A stretch of 64,000 bases of DNA, from positions 62,001 to 126,000 of the forward strand of contig JAPTJF010000109.1 of assembly GCA_029339195.1 (NCBI GenBank). Reading direction: 5' to 3'. Below the pieces are notes generated by a model, which did not search any database, was not told the DNA's origin, and worked only from the letters and a program-made list of their open reading frames with translations. Below, piece after piece: positions 54,778 to 64,000 of the stretch (within the stretch, counting starts at the first letter, position 1; the number at the start of each line of letters is the position of its first letter). Both the position numbers and the translations under genes were made by a program. The DNA is from Micractinium sp. NFX-FRZ. Taxonomy: Eukaryota; Chlorophyta; Trebouxiophyceae; Chlorellales; Chlorellaceae.

Positions 54778-56014
54778 ATGGTGCCAGCAGGCTGGCATAT
54801 GCTACCGGCACTGGTGCTCTGTGCGCTTGCTCTGGCAGCCGGTAAGCTGGTGGGTGCGCTGATTGATGTAAGATGCGGGCTAGTTCGCGGAATAGGGATG
54901 CCTGCCAACTGGACGCACCCGCTGGTACTCAAGTGGCTCCTGCCGCCAGCGCTCTCTGGCCCTGCCGGCACTGCCGCTGCTGGTGCGCCCTGTTTTAGTG
55001 CTGCATGAGCACAGCTCAGCGCGGTCCGACGAAAGGCTCTGAGGCAGGCCAACTCCTGGATTCATCTCGGCCCTGAGTTGCTGGAACTAAGCCAGCCAGC
55101 CCCCTCAGCATGGCTCTCAAGAGCTGGCGAGCTCACTCGCCACTTGGCAAAGACGCCTGTTGGAGCGCCCCCTCAGCCGGTCGCTTCCCGTTCACCCTGC
55201 GCCCTCCCTCTGCCGCCGACTACTGCTGTGTGCCGGCATGGCGCGACATGCTGCCCCCGCCCCACCTGCGCTCACTCTTACAGCTTCAATTCCCCACCTG
55301 CCCTGCCGCCTGCCTGCAGGGGCGCAAGCCCGCCCCCAGGCGACCCGCCGCTGCACAGAGCATTACTGCACCAGCTGCCCAGCCAGCCCCAGGGTGTGCT
55401 TGCAGTGCAGCGGCGGCGCCCTATTTGGAGACACACCCAAAGCCCTGGCCTCCCACATGTTTGCACACCGTGACGGCAAGTGCCACCTGGTGAGCGCATG
55501 CCCCCAGCAGGCAGCAGGCAGGGCTGCCGCCTGAAGCTCGCAGGCAGGCGACGGCTTACCACAAAGCGCATGCACACGTCCTGAAAACACAATGGCCATC
55601 TCCCGCCTCTGTCGATTGCATGCGGCTGCACTCTTGTCCGCAACTGGTCACCACGCTTAGTTGCCACTTCCCGCACTGCTGCGTGCGATGCAGTGCCAGG
55701 ACCGCACCCCCGGATGCAAGCGGTGCAATGGCCGCACCGGCGCCTGCCTGGAGTGCCTCCCCGGCTATGGCCTGCGTGGCGCAGCCTGTGTGCTCTGCAC
55801 CGACCCTGACTGCGTGTCGTGCGGTACAGATGCGGACAGCTGTGCGTACTGCGCTGATGGAGGTGTGGACAAGGCGGCCGGAAAGTGTGTGCCCTGCGCC
55901 GCCGGCTGCCGGCCGGGCAGCTGCAGCGCCGACGCAACAATGTGCGACGAATGCCGGCCTGGATGGCAGCTGAACGGCAGCCTCTGCGAGAGGAAGAAGA
56001 AGAATACTGCCTAG
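54778..56014 (+). CDS. secreted cysteine-rich protein with furin-like repeats
   Basis: Small extracellular or luminal protein of unknown role. Exons 54778-54841, 55320-55489 and 55694-56014 agree in phase and give 184 residues. Exon 1 is a signal peptide (MVPAGWHMLPALVLCALALA). The rest is dominated by paired cysteines of the furin-like / growth-factor-receptor Cys-rich type: CTEHYCTSCPASPRVCLQC, GCKRCNGRTGACLECLPGYG, CVLCTDPDCVSCGTDADSC and CVPCAAGCRPGSC, then MCDECRPGW. It ends with a basic CERKKKNTA. Similar Cys-rich modules occur in many algal and ciliate surface proteins. No transmembrane segment follows the repeats, so the protein is probably secreted. A TGTAA lies at 56193-56197. Confidence 0.78.
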
Positions 56015-56279
56015 GTGCGGAGTGCGGGCAGTGCTGCACATGTCACCTTGCACTGCGTCCCACTGCTTGCCTCTCCCCGCCTACCAGCACGTGCATGCTC
56101 CGCTGTTTTGTTCAGAAGCCTATGCCCCATGCCGACACATGCACACCTAGTTGTACCTTTGGCTTCGATGCAGTTACACGCCTCCATGTTTTTGTAAGCA
56201 TTGCGTGAGATGCGCATGGGCCGCCACCACCGTGGTGCGCCGCCGCCACAGCGCACGCAGCAGGAGGAAGCTTTCCGAC

Positions 56280-59097
56280 ATGCATGCTGATGGTGACGGC
56301 CCCTGTCAAATCAGCAACAGGTTGAGCTATTCAGGTAGCCAGGCCCTGCTAGAGCCGACCCCTACTCTACCAGGCAGCCGGCGCGAAATGTTGGAAGTGC
56401 GGGAGGTTGCTGGAAAGGGGCGAGGCGTGTTCGCCTCTCGGCCAATCCGCGGCGGCGAGGTGGTGCTGCAGGAGGCCCCGCTGCTGCTCTACCCGCAGCA
56501 GGGCACCGCCGCCGCCTTCTGCTCGCACTGCCTGCGCGCCTTCAACTCCCTGGGTGAGCACAGCAGCAGCCGGACGCCGTGGCTGTGTGCATGTGAACAT
56601 GGCCATGCCCGCTGCCGCTGCCGCTGCCTGCCGCCGCTGCCAGCCAGCACCGTCGCTGCCCAAACCCTGCGGAGAGATGCAGCCTGATCCATGTCTTGTG
56701 ATCACACCCTTGTACCTCAGCAGAAGAGAATGCGGCGTCGGTAGTGCCCTGCACCAGCTGCGGCCGCGTCGGCTTCTGCAGCGCCTCCTGCGCCGCCGCC
56801 GCAGCCGCCGACCCGGCCAGCCACTGCCCCGCCGTCTGCCGCCTGCTGGCCGCCTGCAACTTGGAGGGCCTTACCGACGAGCAGCAGTCGGCGATGCAGT
56901 TCCTGGCGCGCTGCTGCAGCTTGCGTGCAGCTGCCGCAGCAGGCGATGCCGCAGCAGCGGCACGCTTTGCAGCCATCACCTCGCTGGCAGCGCCGCAGCC
57001 CCTGCCGGACTGTGCCGCCGACGCTGGCGGCCTGGCAGCCCTGAGCAGCGCCAGCGTGGCGGTGCGGGAGCTGCACGGCCGGCTGAGCCATGCGCTGGCG
57101 GCAGCAGGGGCGGGCCCTGCAGCAGCTGTGAGCGTAGAGGAGGCTGCAGAGCTTCTGAGGAAGGATGCCACAAACGGCTACGGCATCATGGCACCCTCCG
57201 CGCCCGACGTGAGCTGCCGCGTGGCTGGCTGGCTTGCTGGATTGGCTGATCATGCCTGCCTGCCTGCCTGCCTGGCTTGTGGCTGCACTGTAGGGAGTGG
57301 TGGCTGCTGCGGGCTGCAGAGCGATGGATCGCCCCCTGCTCCCGTTTGTGACTGTTTGCCTGTTGCTGCCGCACCCCTGCTGCCCTCACCTCTCCACCCT
57401 CTGTCCCACCCTCCCTATTGCCTGCAGGGCGAGCGGCGCATCCGCGGAACCGGGCTGTACGCCCACGCCTCGCTCATCAATCACGAGTGCCTGCCCAACG
57501 TGGCACGCTTTGACAGCTTTGACCGCTGCTGCGCTGGCGCCAGCTCAGCGGCGGCGGCCGCCAGCTCAGCAGCGGCAGTCGCACAGGGAGCAAATGCGGT
57601 GGTGGAGTTTCGAGCGCTGCACGACATCCCTGCAGGTGGGCTGGGGTGGGGGTGGGGGGGGGGAATGGGTTGCTGGGGCTATAGACGTGGGATGCTCGCA
57701 AGCTGCCTGCCGCGCCGGAAGCCAGCCGGTGCAACCTTGCAGCTGCAGCTATGCCAGCCCGCCAGTGGTGCTTGCCGGCAGGCTGCACTTGGGCTTGGGC
57801 TGAGTGCCTCCTTTGGCTGACCATTTGTGCTGCTTATTGGCGGGCGATTGCCTGCAGGCGAGGAGATCACGCAGAGCTACTTCCCGCTGCCCTGGCCCAT
57901 GAGCGAGCGGCAGCAGCGCTGCAGGGAGGACTATGGCTTTGAGTGCGCCTGCCCGCGGTGCAAGGTGAGCGGTGGGTCTGCATGTGGAGCACTCATGGTT
58001 GTGAATGCCTGCCCGCGCTGCAAGGTGTGTGGAGTGTGTGTGCGTGTTACCGGATGAGGATGGCACGTCGCTACAAGTCACACATGCTGCACAGCCCGCC
58101 ACCCAACCTGCTCACACACCTGCACAGCACTCGCAAACATGCTGCATGCCGCATGCACCCCAGGCAGATCACAGAGGCCGCCGATAAATGGCATGAGCCG
58201 GCCTCTCGTCACGCACTGGCACAGCAGACACCGCGGTGACAAAAGTGGGCGGGGCGAACACAACCATGAGTTGCCGCTCAATCCACGCCGCCACATACGC
58301 ACACCCTCATGCATTCCTCCCTCATGCTGCACACGCGCATCGTATCGCACCCACGTCGCACTGCACTGCCAGCGCTGCGCCTCCTGGCACTCCTCCAGCA
58401 ATCCAATGCTCCTCCCTACCAGTGCATACCAAACCTCACTTCTCTCCTTCCATCCGTACAGCGCGGCCTGCCAGACCCCGACAAAGAGGACCCCTGTTCC
58501 CATCCGCGGCCTGCGCCAACACAACTTTGCCCGGCTCACTTCCCGCCTGTCTTCTTTCAATGGTGCAGCGCGGCCCCAGACACATGGGCCCCCATCATGT
58601 GTGTTCAGCCTCAGCTTATGCTGCTTCGACCTGACTGCGCCTTGCCCACGTGCCCCCAACCCTGCCCTTGCACTGTTGCACAGGAGGAGGCGACGTGGTC
58701 TGAGGAGGAGAGCGAGTGGGAGACAGACGAGGATGCAGGGATGGCAGAGGCGGCAGTAGCAGCAGCAGACGATGCAGATGGCGCGGCGGGCGGCGGTGCC
58801 TGCTTGCACGCGCACTCGCATGCGCATGCCCACGCGGATGAGCAGCAGCAGCAGCAGCAGCAGGCGGCAGCGGGTGAGCCGCAGGCTGACCCCGCCTACA
58901 TCAACCTCTTCCTCCTCAAGTACGTGTGCCCAAAGGATGGGTGCTATGGCACGCTGGCGCCGCTGGCCCCAGCAGCAGCAGCGGGGGCAGCAGCCGCATC
59001 CAGCAGCGGCGGCGGCGGCGAGGTGTGCGAGTGCAACATGTGCGGCGGGCGGCGCACGGAGGCAGAGTTTCTGGCAGAGCTGGAGGCGGCCGACTGA
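56280..59097 (+). CDS. SET-MYND (SMYD-like) protein lysine methyltransferase
   Basis: Transfers methyl groups from S-adenosylmethionine to lysine. Exons 56280-56553, 56724-57208, 57428-57635, 57858-57964 and 58684-59097 agree in phase and give 495 residues. The start at 56280 is chosen as the first Met after the upstream gene; MLEVREV at 56388 is an alternative. The SET domain begins VAGKGRGVFASRPIRGGEVV. It is split by a MYND zinc finger (CSHC, then PCTSCGRVGFCSASC and HCPAVC) and resumes with GLYAHASLINHECLPNVARF and EEITQSYFPLPW. A post-SET cluster ECACPRCK follows. The usual NHSC motif reads NHEC. After a 719-base intron the last exon is acidic (EEATWSEEESEWETDED) with a His-rich stretch and a Gln run, then a second Cys cluster (YVCPKDGCYG, CECNMCGG). 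The plant ASHR/SMYD group is the best match. Confidence 0.87.
57941..58040 (+). repeat. 60-bp tandem duplication of post-SET exon end
   Basis: The exon end gcctgcccgcggtgcaaggt (from 57948) recurs at 58008 as gcctgcccgcgctgcaaggt. The offset is 60 bases and the reading frame stays open between the two, so each copy ends in a possible donor (gtgagc or gtgtgt). Confidence 0.88.
57965..58683 (+). other. long intron of the SET-MYND gene
   Basis: A 719-base intron, longer than most in the window. Apart from the duplicated exon end at its 5' edge it holds no recognisable gene or RNA. The acceptor before 58684 is ttgcacag, and phase 0 matches on both sides. Confidence 0.6.
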
Positions 59098-59654
59098 GCC
59101 AACTTCGGCGGGCCTCTCATCCCTGCTGCCTTGCTGCCTGCCTTCTCAACCCCGCCACCTGCACTTCTTGTGAGTGGAATTGAATTTGAGCGAGCAACTC
59201 AGCCGGCCACACAAAGGCGGGTGGAGAGTGAGTTGCAGCAGCGGGCGGGCGGGCAGGCGGCGCCCGCATAAGAGAGGTAGATGCCTGGCGGGGGCGCTGT
59301 AGGCACTGCTGCAAGCCTAATCCAAGTCAATGCAAACATCTCGCCATTTATTTTTGCTACTGGGCCGGCAAGCCAGGGACTGTCCGCTCCGCTTGCTACA
59401 GCTACTGGCATACATTTGGCGTTGAAAAAAGCCTGCGGGAGGCACTGGATCGCGCGGCAGTGTGCGCAGTGACGACTTGGCCTTTCCTAAAGTCCTGCAT
59501 TTGCTGTCCCCGCCCGTCTGTGGCCCACGCAGTTGAACGCCGCAACTTTGGGTCCATCTGCTAGCTCGCACCACCTCCCTTCACCAGCTGTCGCCGGGAG
59601 TTGCGGGCTGTCTGTTGAGCGGGCGCGCCGCCTCCGTGTGAGCGCAGCGCCGCC
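59098..59654. promoter_or_regulatory. spacer and promoter upstream of NDC80
   Basis: About 560 bases between the SET-MYND stop and the NDC80 start. It should contain one 3' UTR and the NDC80 promoter and 5' UTR. The part at 59330-59440 is comparatively AT-rich. No gene is seen. Confidence 0.45.
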
Positions 59655-62600
59655 ATGGACCGGCGCAAGACGCTGGCGGGGCTGAGCCCCGCGCAGCTCA
59701 ACGCGCGGGCCAGCCTGGCGCCGTCGCGCGGTGCCACCAAGGGCGGCGCCGCCGGCGCCGCCCAGGCCGGCAAGCTGCCACTCGACAAGGCGCTGAGCCG
59801 CATGTCGCTGGCAGGACCTGTGGCTCGTCGTTCCAGTGCCTACACCACAAAGGCCTCGGGCGTCAAGAGCGACCCGCGCCCAGTCAGCGACAAGGGCTTC
59901 CAGGCCGCCTGCATCCGTACCGTCATCGCCTACCTGGCGGCCCACGGCTTTGAGTACGCCATCACGCCCAAGGCACGTGTGTTGCGCTCTCAATATGTGA
60001 TGAAGAGGCTGTGGCGCTCCTACGGCTGTGCCACTGTGTGCCTCCAGGGCCACGCGGGATGTTGCTTCCTGGCGGCGCAGCTGCCGCTGCTGCGTCCCGT
60101 GCCTCCTGCCTCGCTCACCGCCCTGCCTGGCCTGTCCCCGCCCGCAGGTGCTGTCCAGCCCCACCACCAAGGACTTCACCAACGTCATGATGTTCCTCTT
60201 CCGCCAGCTGGACCCAGTGCTGCCCAAGACTTTCAAGCTGGAGGAGGAGGTGGGTGCTGGGGGCGGGGCAGGAGCAGAGCAGAGTGGTGTTGGCGAGTTC
60301 GTTACCACGACCCCCAGGACCCACTGTTCATCAACTGCTGCCGGGCCCTGCAGGTGCCCCAGCTGTACAAGCGGCTCAAGTACCCGTTCCAAATCAGCAA
60401 GAGCAACCTGACAGCGGTGGGCTCCCCCCACACCTGGCCCTCCGTGCTGGCCGCTCTCACCTGGCTGGTGGAGCTGCTCAACTACCAGGAGCGGGCAGAG
60501 GCGGCACGCCAGGTGGGGCTTTGGGGTGGAGGAGGGACTACCGTCGACCTGAAGGGCCTTACAAGGGACCTGTGGGCTGGGTGGGAGCAGGCAGATGCTG
60601 TGTGCCAGGTGGCTGGTTGTTTTATGTGTGGGGTGGCCCGGTGAGGCAGACAGGCAAGCAGGCGAGTGGGATGCAAAAGGCGCGTTTGCACCCTGTGCCG
60701 CTGCTACTGCCTGCTGCTGCTGCTCGCCACTGCTGCTGCTGATGGCTGTGTCGCCCGGTGTTCCTTGCATCTTTGCCCTTCCATGACGGATCCTCCCGTC
60801 ACCGCCTGCCTGCTGCTGCTGCTGCAGGATGTGGGTGACGAGCGCAGCCGCACCGAGGCCGAGTTCTTCCACTACGTCAGCCAGGTGCGCACGTTGTAAG
60901 GCACGGAAAGCTCGGGCTGGGGTGGATTTTGCTAGCAGTGGGCTGCAAAGGGGAGGCGGCTGGTGGAGGTGCGGCTGCCTGCCAGTGCGTGCCAGTGCAG
61001 GCATGGTTACGGCAGCTGCTCTACCGCTGCTCTGCCTCTGCTGCACAGCCTGCCCTCCACATGACTTGCATGCCTCACCACGTCTGCTGCGCTGGAGGCT
61101 GTAGGTGTACCGCTACTTCATGACTGGCGATGACGGCAAGTGCGAGGAACAGGATGCGCAGCAGGCTGGGGAGTTTGAGGCGCGCGCAGGAGGCGTGCAG
61201 GCGGAGACGGAGCGGCTGCAGGCGGTGCGTGGCTGGCAGAGGGGGGCCGCGCCGCAGATGTGCATGAAGCCGTGTCGTTGGGGGTGGCAGAAGTTTGCAG
61301 CCAAATGCCGCTTGTGGTGATGCGACTGCTTGCACAAAGTGACAGTCCAGGATGCAGCGCAGGGGGAGCCCGGGAGGCACCATGATCTGCTGCGGCCCTG
61401 CATTGCCCACCCACACCCCTTCTTGCCCCTCAATGTCTGCTCACATGTCCCTTCTCTCCCTGCCTTCGTACAGTCAAATGATGCACTGCGTTCAGAAATT
61501 GAGCGGCTGCGGGGGGAGCCCTGCCCGCTGGTGGCGGCACGTGCGGCGCGGGAGGAGACGCTGGCAGACAAGGAGAAGTTCCTCAAACTGCTGGACAATC
61601 TGCAGGTGTGTGGTGTGCGCTATATGGTGGTGGTGGTTGTATTTGTCTGACGGGGGCAAGGAGGGGGCAAATTTAGACAAGAGTTAGCTGCGACAGCACA
61701 GTGGGTGCATCCAGTGGGTTGGTTCCTTGCCATGGTGCTCTCCCTCACACCTTGAGCTTCCTGCCCCCCGTCTTCACACCACCACCCCTCACACTGCACA
61801 GGCGCACAAGGCATCGCTGCAGCGCAAGCTGGCTGAGCGGCAGGCTGATGTGGCAGCACAGCAGCAGGAGCTGGCGGGCGTGGAGGCAGACAATGAGGGG
61901 CTGCGGGCGCGCATCGCTAGCCAGACCGTCCACCCGCAAGACGTGATGCGCATGAACGCTGAGAAGTGAGTACTGGGGAAGTTGCCCCGAAGCAGTGGGT
62001 GGCGACAAGAAGAATGTGGGCAGCTTTGGTATACTTGAAAAGGGCGGGGGTTGTACTTGCTAAGTCCCAGGGATGAGGGCGGCAGTGGAGTTCTGTCTGT
62101 AGTGCCTCACGAGTGTGCTTTGGCGCTGCTGGTCTCAATCAACCTCGAGGGCTTTCCAATCAATCTGCAGGTCCAAGCAGGAAGCAGCGCTGCGGTCGAC
62201 GCAGTCTCAGCGCGAGTCTCTTGACCGCCGCGTGGCGCAGCAGGAGCGGGGGATTGAGGAGCGGCTTGATGCTGTGGAGGCGGCGCTGCAGGTGGGGAAG
62301 GGCAGCATTAGTGGCTGGTTGCTGTGGCGGCACGAGGGACAGTGCAACAGATGCAGTGTGCTGTGAGGTGATGGGGGGAGCAAAGGCTTGCTTGGCACCT
62401 GATTTGCCTCGCCTAGGTGCCGCTCTTTCTTCCCCCCTATGTGCCCGCCCTCACTTCCCCCACCTGCTGCCCCACGCGGCGCCCCTGCAGGGCTACCACA
62501 GCATGGCGGACCGTCTGGCGCTCATCCCGGCCACCGCCAAGCGTGCGGAGGGGGTGGCCTTTGAGGTGCGGCTGGACCGTGGGGCGGCCTCCACCTCCGA

Positions 62601-64000
62601 GATGATCAACGTGGACCTCAAGGTGGGTGGTGCACGCTGTGCAAATGTGTGCACTGTTTCAGGAAGAGGTTTGGGGGGTGTTGGGGAAAAGGCACACTGC
62701 AGCCTGGGAAGTGAGCAATGCATTGGAGGTGTTGGGCTGGGGATGGGATGGAGAAGCAGGAGCAGCAGCGCTGGGTGGGCCATGCAGGAATGCTGCACTG
62801 GAAGAGTGGGGCACGCAGCAGGCTCAATCTGCGGAGCGTGCAAAGTGCGCAACAGGCCGGCTGCCTGTCTGCTGAGTAGAGGATACACCCTCGCTCTTCT
62901 GGCCGCCTCTTGTGCCCCACATGGGGCTTACGAGACGCGCCCTCCACTTTGTTCGCCCACCCTGAGCTTGCCTATGCCCGTGTGTTTGCGCCCGTGCCTG
63001 CAGGGCATCGTGAAGCCCGCGCTGCAGCGGCTGCGGGACAACTACAGCACCAAGGCTCGCGAGCTGGGCGACCAGCTGCTGAGCCTGCAGGAGCAGGCAG
63101 ACAGCGTGCGGGAGCTACTGGCGGAGCGGGAGGAGGAGAACAGGAATGCGGAGGCGCAGGTGCGGGTGCCAGCGGGGTGGGCTGCTGTGGTGCATGTGGA
63201 GGCTGCACGGTGCTGGGACTGCATGGGTAGGAGATGGGTGACGGGGTGGGATGCTGTTGTGTGACCACCACATCTTCAACACCCTGTAACGCCTACTCAC
63301 CTGTGGTTGATTGCAGGCGCACAAGCTGGATGCGCAGTACCGTGCGGCCAAGGAGGCTCTGGAGCAGCACATCGCAGCTGCCAATGCGCAGGTGGGTGCT
63401 GTGGGGTCGTGCTGGCAGCAGCGTTGGCTTGGTTAAATGCATGAGCAGGGGAGGAAGGATGTGGGGAAACAAAGGGTGTTTGAGGCTTCTGCATCTATGA
63501 GTCGGGTGTTGGGTGCCTGCCAGCCGCCTGCTTGCTTACTTTCCGAATCCGCTGCTCCCACTGCCTCACCTGTCCATGTCACACACACCTCTGCCAACGC
63601 CCGCTTTGACAGGTGGACCAGCTGGCTGCCGAGGTGGCCCAGCTGCGCAACGCCAACGGCGCCAGCGTGATGGCCAGCGAGGAGCGGCTGCGCTCGCTGC
63701 AGGGGACGTATGAGGACCTGCTGGGGTGAGGCGGGGTGGCAAGGGGACAGGGGTGGCGGTGGGGGGTTGGGGGGCCAAGCGCGGTCGGGGGACGTGTGAG
63801 GTCAGCTGGTCATGCTTCCACCTTCATCATCACCCCGCCCATCCTGCCCCGTTCCGTCCACGCCTCATTGTGGCCCCCGCAGGCAGTGCGAGCTGGACAA
63901 CGCCACGCTGCACCGCGACCTCAGCGCCGCGCTGGAGAAGGTGCTCAACCACAAGCTGGCGCTGCAGGTGTGTACACTTGTGGATGGTACGGTTCTGGTT
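59655..64000 (+). CDS. NDC80: kinetochore protein NDC80 (HEC1), 3' end beyond window
   Basis: Microtubule-binding subunit of the NDC80 kinetochore complex. The ATG at 59655 has a strong GCCGCCATGG context. The N-terminal tail is basic with Aurora-kinase-like sites (RRKT, RRSS, ARASL), as in animals and fungi. The calponin-homology domain follows: DPRPVSDKGFQAACIRTVIA, AAHGFEYAITPK, SPTTKDFTNVMMFLFRQLDP, VPQLYKRLKYPFQISKSNLT and VGSPHTWPSVLAALTWLVEL. Exons after about 61110 encode a long coiled coil (SNDALRSEIERLRGEPCPLV, KFLKLLDNLQAHKASLQRKL, DVMRMNAEKSKQEAALRST, LLSLQEQADSVRELLAEREE), and the HPQD/MNAEK segment is typical of NDC80. The exon at 60353 begins at VPQLYK; the 103-base segment before it (60250-60352) is an intron although it stays partly open. 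At least 12 exons lie in the window; the C-terminal part is missing. Confidence 0.92.

Noticed and set aside
60250..60352. Extra coding segment in NDC80 between KLEEE and VPQLYK (reading YHDPQDPLFINCC)
   Set aside because: The segment is flanked by a good gtgggt donor and ccctgcag acceptor, and removing it restores the family's continuous calponin-homology domain in phase 0.
1..64000. Horizontal transfer, viral or transposon-derived genes
   Set aside because: No integrase, transposase, reverse transcriptase or capsid-like motif was recognised, and composition and intron style are uniform throughout.

Overview
The window looks like a stretch of nuclear genome from a unicellular green alga, most likely a Chlorella-clade trebouxiophyte. 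The reasons are very high GC, genes split into many short exons with GT/AG introns that often start gtgagc and end ctgcag, TGTAA poly-A signals downstream of several stops, low-complexity Gln/Ala/Gly tracts inside coding exons, and a plant-type gene set (DEG9, SCI1-like, GARP factor, raffinose-synthase family). No bacterial operon, IS element, CRISPR array, rRNA or convincing tRNA was seen. The assignment to a clade is inference.

Layout, left to right. 162-5559 (-): unrecognised basic/acidic low-complexity protein, possibly a transcription regulator. 6716-10542 (+): family GT7 galactosyltransferase resembling B4GALT7. 11712-15289 (-): GARP/LUX-type DNA-binding factor with a polyglutamine region. 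16385-19045 (-): EMC2, TPR subunit of the ER membrane complex. 19373-25729 (+): DEG9-type HtrA protease, head to head with EMC2. 26172-28783 (-): nucleolar rRNA-processing protein EBP2, tail to tail with DEG9. 29778-31888 (-): small secreted cysteine-containing protein of unknown function. 33350-36797 (+): SCI1-like (style cell-cycle inhibitor family) protein. 37421-42020 (-): GH32 invertase. 43246-54204 (+): GH36 raffinose synthase/Sip1 family, divergent from the invertase. 54778-56014 (+): secreted cysteine-rich, furin-like-repeat protein. 56280-59097 (+): SET-MYND lysine methyltransferase. 59655-64000 (+, runs off the end): kinetochore protein NDC80/HEC1.

Most genes do general eukaryotic housekeeping work. 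The one neighbour pair with an obvious functional link is the divergent invertase and GH36 gene, both of which act on sucrose or sucrose-derived sugars.

The most unusual signal is not a gene. Many introns contain degraded copies of the edge of an adjacent exon, usually its last 30-60 bases together with the splice donor. Some copies form clean tandem arrays with fixed periods (36, 60, 79, 104 and 111 bp). They occur in at least seven different genes on both strands. This is what intron growth or intron birth by tandem duplication of exon segments carrying a splice site would leave behind, and it is the main candidate for something new here. Exon boundaries given are manual calls from phase and consensus sites; none has been checked against transcripts.
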